Made by a program: the position numbers and the translations under genes. A stretch of 11,488 nt of DNA, from the NCBI GenBank assembly GCA_040235375.1, contig JBECKQ010000306.1, forward strand, positions 1 through 11,488. Direction: 5' to 3'. The stretch is from JBECKQ01 sp040235375 (GTDB lineage Bacteria > Planctomycetota > Phycisphaerae > UBA1845). Below the pieces are notes generated by a model. That model was given only the letters and a program-made list of their open reading frames with translations. It did not search any database and was not told where the DNA came from. Positions 7,601-11,488 of this stretch are shown here, one piece after another (within the stretch, counting starts at the first letter, position 1; every line of letters starts with the position of its first letter).

Positions 7601-8369
7601 CGTCCAGTTCGCGATCCAGGGACAGGTGGTGTACCTGATCGAGGTCAATCCGCGGGCCTCGCGCACGGTGCCTTTCGTGAGCAAGGCGACCGACATCCCG
7701 TGGACGAAAGTCGCAACCAGGGTCATGCTGGGACTGCCGCTCGATGAGGCCCTCCGCGAACACGGAGTCGCGGCAGCGGGCACTCGCCGCCATTTCGCGG
7801 TCAAGGTTCCGGTGTTCCCCTTCAAGAAACTCCGCACGATCGACTTCGTCCTTGGCCCGGAGATGCGCAGCACGGGCGAAGTCATGGGGATCGACGCGTC
7901 ATACCCCCTCGCGTTTGCGAAAGGGCTGATGGCCGCCGGAATCAGGTTGCCCACGAGCGGCAAAGTGCTCGTCAGCGTCTGTGATGCGGACAAACCGCGC
8001 GTGGTCTCGATCGCTCGCGAACTGCACGAACTGGGTTTCCAGATTTACTCGACGATCAAAACCAAGCAGACGCTGGAGCAGCACGGCGTGCCGGCCACGC
8101 TGGTGTCCAAGCACGACGGCCAAGGCCCGCCGTTCCTGCTCGACATGATCCGCAACCGGCAGCTCGACCTGCTCATCAACACGCCCATTCACACGGGCAG
8201 CGCCACTGAGGAGGGCCGCTGGCGGGTGGCCTCGATCCAGCTTGGCATTCCGCTGATCACGACGCTGGCCGGCGCACGCGCGGCCGTCGGAGCCATACGT
8301 GCGCTGCGTTCGAATGGCATGGCGGCGCGGGCGCTCCAGGATTATTCCATCGAGGGAGGCAATGCATGA
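4692..8369 (+). CDS. carB: Carbamoyl-phosphate synthase large subunit, enlarged
   Basis: CarB uses ammonia from CarA, bicarbonate and two ATP to make carbamoyl phosphate for arginine and pyrimidines. Two homologous halves are visible. The first begins IGSGPIVIGQACEFDYSG (13-30), with its ATP-grasp core at about 130-410 including MNPRVSRSSALASKATG. The second begins LGGGPNRIGQGIEFDYCC (679-696), with its core at about 800-1075 including VNPRASRTVPFVSKATD. The oligomerisation domain lies at about 488-605, with VDTCAAEF at 589-596, and the methylglyoxal-synthase-like allosteric domain at about 1088-1225. The length is 1225 residues against about 1073 for E. coli. The excess lies at about 410-487, 607-673, 746-762 and 903-917. 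The start at 4692 follows GGAAG at 4682-4686. The gene starts 72 bases after argH, with no clear terminator or promoter between them, and overlaps carA by ATGA. Confidence 0.97.
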   Translation: MPKSPDIRRVLIIGSGPIVIGQACEFDYSGTQACQSLREEGVEVVLLNSNPATIMTDPDMADRTYVEPITPAIVEEILIREAERGSPIDALLPTLGGQTALNCAMDAVAAGILERHGVRLIGADAETIQRAEDREAFKQTVSKVGIDVPQSCTADSMEEALRVVEIVKLPACIRPAYTLGGTGGGMARTAEEFDAIVRDGLDQSPIHQVLIEEDLSGWKEFELEMMRDRRDNVVVVCSIENLDPMGVHTGDSITVAPALTLSDKEYQRMRDAAIAIIRAIGVDTGGANIQFAVNPRDGRMLAIEMNPRVSRSSALASKATGFPIAKIATKLAIGYTLDELRNDITRETSACFEPAIDYCVVKMPRFAFEKFPEADETLTTSMKSVGEAMAIGRSFKEAFQKCIRSLEIKRPGYGLNPGDKWLEAQSTTASQETIYFDAFGREADWPTPTFGGVSLGEAPADVNEESTSQWPIPDDVLTAKIANPCQGRIYYIRYAFKLGWSVERVHELSGIDPWFLDQLAELSEFETTLARTVVRGGARLQVTPEVADVYQQAKMLGYSDAQLHHIWQLDNAAIEKLRAQLDRPKFKLVDTCAAEFEACTPYYYSTRERPLARVVNDPVLVGELRKRRSGRAADALLATAKSLGVESPHRFQVLDDSHLLVESHDDELRVSDRPKVIILGGGPNRIGQGIEFDYCCVHASIAARSLGYETVMINSNPETVSTDYNVSDRLFFEPLTHEDVLDICERLNGQPFAAREPATGRVRGVIVQYGGQTPLNLAQGLADAGVPILGTPPESIHLAEDRERFQQILHELGLRQPPNGIAHSQNEAVEVAERLGYPVLVRPSYVLGGRGMQVCNNVTDLVRYIHGALDASDSGAGVDRHHPILIEKFLLDAIEVDVDAVSDHGYPDRDPGAGRCDICGIMEHIEEAGIHSGDSCCVLPPYSLSPALVDEIKYQVKLLARRLGVCGLMNVQFAIQGQVVYLIEVNPRASRTVPFVSKATDIPWTKVATRVMLGLPLDEALREHGVAAAGTRRHFAVKVPVFPFKKLRTIDFVLGPEMRSTGEVMGIDASYPLAFAKGLMAAGIRLPTSGKVLVSVCDADKPRVVSIARELHELGFQIYSTIKTKQTLEQHGVPATLVSKHDGQGPPFLLDMIRNRQLDLLINTPIHTGSATEEGRWRVASIQLGIPLITTLAGARAAVGAIRALRSNGMAARALQDYSIEGGNA
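8354..8359 (+). promoter_or_regulatory. Strong ribosome binding site of carA inside the end of carB
   Basis: GGGAGG lies six bases before the carA ATG at 8366 and overlaps the last carB codons. With the ATGA overlap it favours coupled, near-equal synthesis of both subunits. Confidence 0.7.
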
Positions 8370-9508
8370 TCGCGCGACTCGCGCTCGAGGATGGCACGAT
8401 CTTCACCGGCCACTGTGTCGGCGCAACCGGGACGCGCACCGGCGAGGTGGTTTTCAACACCGCCATGACCGGCTACCAGGAAGTATTCACCGATCCGTCA
8501 TACTGCGGCCAGATCGTCACCATGACGTTTCCCCTCCAGGGCAACTACGGCGTGAATGCAACCGACTGCGAGTCGGAGGGCGCCGCCCTCGCCGGTGTCG
8601 TGCTGCGCGAGCTGCCGCGCCGGCCGAGCAATCACCGGGCGCAAGAAAGCCTGCAGGACTACCTCGCCCGCCAGAACATCATCGGCATCGCCGGCGTGGA
8701 CACACGGGCCATTACGCGCCGCGTGCGCGCCGGCGGGGCAATGCGCGGCGCGACCTCCACGGAACTGAGCGAGGTCGAGCTTGTGGCGGCCGCGCGCGGC
8801 GCCGCGCCGATGGTCGGCGCCAACCTCGTCGAGCACGTCGCGCCGCATGCGAACCGCGACTGGTCCGAACCGCTCTCAGACCTGGTAACCGCGACAACGC
8901 AGCGCAGTTCGCCTTCCTGCCACGTCGTGGTGATCGACTGCGGGATCAAGCACAACATCCTGCGGCATCTCGTGAGCTGTGGATGCCAGGTGACGGCGGT
9001 TCCCGCCGGCACGAGCGCCGCGGCGATTCGTAGCCTGCATCCGAATGGCATCGTGGTCGGCAACGGACCCGGCGACCCGGCGGCTGTATCCGGTGTCCAG
9101 CAGACGCTGCGCGAGCTTCTAGGGGCGTGCCCGATGTTGGGCGTTTGCCTGGGGCACCAACTGCTCGCCCTGGCTCTGGGCGCCAGAACCTACAAGCTGC
9201 CGTTCGGCCATCACGGCGCCAACCTGCCCGTGCTCAACCGCCAAACGGCGCAGGTGGAAATTACCAGCCAGAATCACGGCTTCGCCGTTGACGCCGAGTC
9301 GCTCAAGCGGGCCGGCGCTGTGATCACGCACGTCAACCTGAACGACAACACGGTGGAGGGATTTGCTCTCCAAGACCTGGGCATCGCCGCCGTTCAGTTC
9401 CATCCGGAGGCCAGCCCGGGACCGCACGACGCCGCGGGCCTGTTTCGACGTTTTGTCGAACGCGTCATCCAACGCCGCCGCACGTTGGCGCCCGCGCCGA
9501 GCAAGTAG
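8366..9508 (+). CDS. carA: Carbamoyl-phosphate synthase small (glutaminase) subunit
   Basis: CarA hydrolyses glutamine and passes ammonia through a tunnel to CarB. The 380-residue length is typical. The N-terminal CPSase domain (about 1-150) shows GEVVFNTAMTGYQE at 26-39, FPLQGNYGVN at 55-64 and IAGVDTRAIT at 108-117. The C-terminal class I glutamine amidotransferase domain (about 185-370) has the nucleophile Cys261 in GVCLGHQ (259-265), the oxyanion-region NGPGDP at 233-238, FGHHGAN at 280-286, and His346 and Glu348 in QFHPEASPGP (344-353). The full Cys-His-Glu triad is intact, so the enzyme should be active. The gene lies downstream of carB, the reverse of the common carAB order, and ends the biosynthetic cluster. 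Confidence 0.97.
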   Translation: MIARLALEDGTIFTGHCVGATGTRTGEVVFNTAMTGYQEVFTDPSYCGQIVTMTFPLQGNYGVNATDCESEGAALAGVVLRELPRRPSNHRAQESLQDYLARQNIIGIAGVDTRAITRRVRAGGAMRGATSTELSEVELVAAARGAAPMVGANLVEHVAPHANRDWSEPLSDLVTATTQRSSPSCHVVVIDCGIKHNILRHLVSCGCQVTAVPAGTSAAAIRSLHPNGIVVGNGPGDPAAVSGVQQTLRELLGACPMLGVCLGHQLLALALGARTYKLPFGHHGANLPVLNRQTAQVEITSQNHGFAVDAESLKRAGAVITHVNLNDNTVEGFALQDLGIAAVQFHPEASPGPHDAAGLFRRFVERVIQRRRTLAPAPSK

Positions 9509-9533
9509 CGCCGCTGAAGAAAAGCCATGCACA

Positions 9534-9588
9534 CCGGCCGGCCCCGCTGCCGCGGTCTGGCCGTCGTGGGGAGGATCCGGCCGGCCGG
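9534..9588. repeat. GC-rich inverted repeat after carA, possible end of the arg-car transcript
   Basis: CCGGCCGGCC (9534-9543) and GGCCGGCCGG (9579-9588) are perfect 10-base inverted arms separated by 35 bases, starting 26 bases after the carA stop. Paired as RNA, they would make a strong stem between carA and the promoter of the next gene. There is no T-tract, so an intrinsic terminator is only a possibility. Each arm can also pair with itself, which makes the real fold uncertain. Confidence 0.4.
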
Positions 9589-9591
9589 CGG

Positions 9592-9620
9592 ATGACACGC
9601 TTCCGGGGATCCGTTAGACT
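9592..9620 (+). promoter_or_regulatory. Candidate sigma70-type promoter for the PHP-domain gene
   Basis: ATGACA (9592-9597) matches the -35 consensus at five of six bases. TAGACT (9615-9620) matches the -10 consensus at four of six, and the spacing is exactly 17 bases. A transcript would start near 9627 and have a leader of about 50 bases. A 5-bp stem-loop, GTCTC/GAGAC (9629-9643), would sit at its 5' end. This fits the PHP gene being a separate transcription unit from carA. Confidence 0.45.
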
Positions 9621-9665
9621 CCCGTCCTGTCTCGGGTCGAGACTCTGCTCCGCTGGCAACCGGTG

Positions 9666-9671
9666 AAAGGA
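9666..9671 (+). promoter_or_regulatory. Ribosome binding site of the PHP-domain gene
   Basis: AAAGGA lies six bases before the ATG at 9678. It supports that start, which also gives a well-formed signal peptide directly at the N-terminus. Confidence 0.6.
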
Positions 9672-9677
9672 AAAGCA

Positions 9678-11488
9678 ATGCGCAACGCGTGGTCCTCCTG
9701 GTTCGGGCTCGCCTTGTTTTTTGGGGTGGGGATGGGAATCCTCGCGCCGCCTGCCCGCGGCCATGATCAGGAACCACCGTGGCTTGACGCAGAGGCGCTG
9801 GACGAAGGGCTGTACATCCACGTTTACGCTCCGCTGGTCATTCGAAATGCCGGGCCATTCGACGTCAAGGTTGCGATCCGCAACCCGGCAGGGATAAACG
9901 ACGTCGTTGTCACGGAAGTCCGCTTCCTGACGGCTGATCGTGAACGTATTGTATCCCACGTGCTGCACGCGCCGCTGCCGACGCAGCGAACAACCGTCGA
10001 GGCCTATCGATCCGCGGTCGAGGAGATGCATCGGGCAGCAATCCGTAACGACGCGGCCGGCGTGACGCGGCTCGCGCGGCAGTGCCGCGTTCTCCTGGAC
10101 GCTCTCGCCCCTGCAGTCGTCACCGACCGTTATCACGTCCCCCGTGACGACCTACCCCGCGCAGAGGATGGATCGTTTGAGATGCTCGTCGAGGTTGAAT
10201 TGTTGGACGGTCAGCGCCGCCGCACCGTCGTTCGGCCGGTTACGATCCCGGTTCACGAGCCACTGCCGCGCGGCAATGAACTGGGGCGACGATGGCTTTT
10301 TGACGTGAAATCACTGGAGATGCACCCTGCGCCTGCGGAGCCCCAACGATCGATCAAGGCGACTTCGATCACCTGGTTCGCGGGCGACCAGCACGTGCAC
10401 ACCACCTACTCGCTGGACGCGCTTATTCTCGACGGCACCACGGAGACGGTGACGGACTACGCGGCAACGGCGGAACTCATCGGCCTGGACTGGCTCATCG
10501 TCACCGATCATTCGAATGTACACTACAACTACCAGGGCACCGACTACTACACGTCGCAGCAGTTCGATGCGGGAACCAGCCAGGCCGCCGCCTACACCGC
10601 TTCGAACGGCCTCCTGGCGGTCTATGGCGAGGAGATGGGTGCCGGCCGAACCGGGCTCTTCGCTCTCCCGTCGCACTACCTCGCCTATCCGTTCGCCAGC
10701 GTTTCGACCGGCTACCTCGCAAACCCGTCGTCTGGGCTGATCTACGGGCTGGCTAACTGCGAGGATGAGCAGGTCATCATCGATCGCGTCAACAACGCCG
10801 GGGGCTTCGGCTTCATCGCCCATCCCTTCGATTCCGGTACGCTGTCTTACGCTCAATGGGATTTCAGCAACGGGGCCACGGGCTGGGCCGGACTGGAGAT
10901 CTGGAACGATACGACGGGGCAGTTCGACGCCAATGACCAGCAATCGCTGGACAAGTGGCACGACCTGCTCAACGCCATTGCCGGCCCGCAAGGTGGGAGT
11001 CTCGCGGTCCGACCGGGCTATCCAAACCGGTTTCCCGTTGGGCTGGGCAACAGCGATGCCCATGAGCCGGGCCTGATCGGCGCGACCTTCACTTATGCGT
11101 GGCTCGAGAGCTTTTCCCGTTCGGCCGTGGCCGGAGCCCTCATGGATGGACACTGCGTCGCGTCGAACGGTCCGCTTCTTTTCGCCGACCTCAACGGAGC
11201 CCACACCGGCCAGGTCGCTTTCCTTCTCGACGGCGACAACAAGTTGGTGTTGGCCTTGACCACAACAGCGGAGTTCGGACCAGTCGGAGACTACAAGCTG
11301 ACGGTCTACGTGAACGGGGTCATTCGCACAACCGTGCCGCCCAGTGGCGATCCCGGATTCTCGACGACCGTCGAGCTGCACAGCCTGAACCTCAGCTTCC
11401 CCGACAAGTACGTGACCGTGCGGGCGGACTCGATGGACGGGCAGTATCACGCCATCGCGAACCCCGTCTGGCTGCAGTTCACCGCCGC
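9678..11488 (+). CDS. Exported PHP-domain metallohydrolase, CehA/McbA-like (partial, runs off the window)
   Basis: The frame is open from the ATG to the right edge (603 codons), with no stop inside the window. Residues 1-28 form a signal peptide: Arg at position 2, a hydrophobic core at about 8-23, and a small-residue region before ARG-HD, so the protein is probably exported. Residues 45-205 look beta-rich and are interrupted by a helical stretch at about 105-147. The PHP domain follows, with metal-ligand candidates in order: His239 and His241 (DQHVHT), Asp247, His278 (VTDHSN), Glu318 (YGEEM), His382 (AHPFD), and Asp460 and His462 (NSDAHE). Residues after about 505 are again beta-rich and reach an AIANPVW segment, which I recall near the end of CehA-like proteins. 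The family includes carbaryl hydrolase and many enzymes of unknown substrate, so only a metal-dependent hydrolase or phosphoesterase role can be inferred. I see no link to arginine synthesis. Confidence 0.85.
   Translation, partial: MRNAWSSWFGLALFFGVGMGILAPPARGHDQEPPWLDAEALDEGLYIHVYAPLVIRNAGPFDVKVAIRNPAGINDVVVTEVRFLTADRERIVSHVLHAPLPTQRTTVEAYRSAVEEMHRAAIRNDAAGVTRLARQCRVLLDALAPAVVTDRYHVPRDDLPRAEDGSFEMLVEVELLDGQRRRTVVRPVTIPVHEPLPRGNELGRRWLFDVKSLEMHPAPAEPQRSIKATSITWFAGDQHVHTTYSLDALILDGTTETVTDYAATAELIGLDWLIVTDHSNVHYNYQGTDYYTSQQFDAGTSQAAAYTASNGLLAVYGEEMGAGRTGLFALPSHYLAYPFASVSTGYLANPSSGLIYGLANCEDEQVIIDRVNNAGGFGFIAHPFDSGTLSYAQWDFSNGATGWAGLEIWNDTTGQFDANDQQSLDKWHDLLNAIAGPQGGSLAVRPGYPNRFPVGLGNSDAHEPGLIGATFTYAWLESFSRSAVAGALMDGHCVASNGPLLFADLNGAHTGQVAFLLDGDNKLVLALTTTAEFGPVGDYKLTVYVNGVIRTTVPPSGDPGFSTTVELHSLNLSFPDKYVTVRADSMDGQYHAIANPVWLQFTA

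Noticed and set aside
4947..7793. Two long minus-strand frames (420 and 511 residues) opposite carB
   Set aside because: Both are antisense shadows of the conserved CarB sequence; they are rich in Arg, His, Asp and Val, with no recognisable protein features.
10311..11450. Open minus-strand frame of 379 residues near the right edge
   Set aside because: The plus strand here encodes a continuous PHP-domain protein with all metal-ligand motifs, a signal peptide and a ribosome binding site; the antisense frame has none of these.
1..11488. Undescribed defence, mobile or secondary-metabolite system
   Set aside because: Every large reading frame is explained by arginine/carbamoyl-phosphate synthesis or by one PHP-domain protein. 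No transposase, integrase, nuclease, repeat array or tRNA-associated boundary is visible.

Overview
The window comes from a GC-rich bacterial chromosome. It carries an all-plus-strand arginine and carbamoyl-phosphate gene cluster, followed by an unrelated gene for a probable exported metallohydrolase. GC-rich third positions leave long spurious ORFs on the minus strand. The carbamoyltransferase and argininosuccinate lyase resemble Bacteroidetes proteins, but base composition, the dispersed-type palindrome after the first gene and the exported PHP protein do not suggest Bacteroidetes. A planctomycete-like or similar Gram-negative lineage is my best guess, made from memory and not proven.

Layout. 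Bases 2-76 are the last codons of an upstream gene, plausibly an ArgD-type aminotransferase. The next genes are an acyl-ornithine carbamoyltransferase (61-1089), the acylglutamate kinase argB (1196-2134), an M20 metallo-deacylase (2131-3255), argininosuccinate lyase argH (3252-4619), carbamoyl-phosphate synthase large subunit carB (4692-8369) and small subunit carA (8366-9508). Four junctions overlap: upstream gene/carbamoyltransferase, argB/deacylase, deacylase/argH and carB/carA. This points to operon organisation and translational coupling. The spacer at 9509-9677 holds a GC-rich inverted repeat and a sigma70-like promoter. The last gene (9678 to the window end) has no stop in the window and encodes an exported CehA/McbA-like PHP protein.

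How the genes work together. CarA and CarB make carbamoyl phosphate. The first full gene is not a classical ornithine carbamoyltransferase. It belongs to the family that carbamoylates N-acetyl- or N-succinyl-ornithine, so the acyl group should stay on until citrulline. The M20 enzyme would then deacylate N-acyl-citrulline before ArgH splits argininosuccinate. The residue known to discriminate acetyl from succinyl substrates (Glu in Xanthomonas, Pro in Bacteroides) is Ala here, and engineered Ala at this site gives succinyl specificity. I therefore infer an N-succinyl arginine pathway, although the sequence alone cannot prove it. ArgG, ArgC and an acylglutamate synthase are not in the window.

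I see no defence system, mobile element, CRISPR array or RNA gene. The novelty is in the details: the acyl-group specificity, an enlarged CarB with inserted linkers and an altered effector-site motif, the carB-carA gene order, and the exported PHP protein with a helical insertion in its N-terminal domain.
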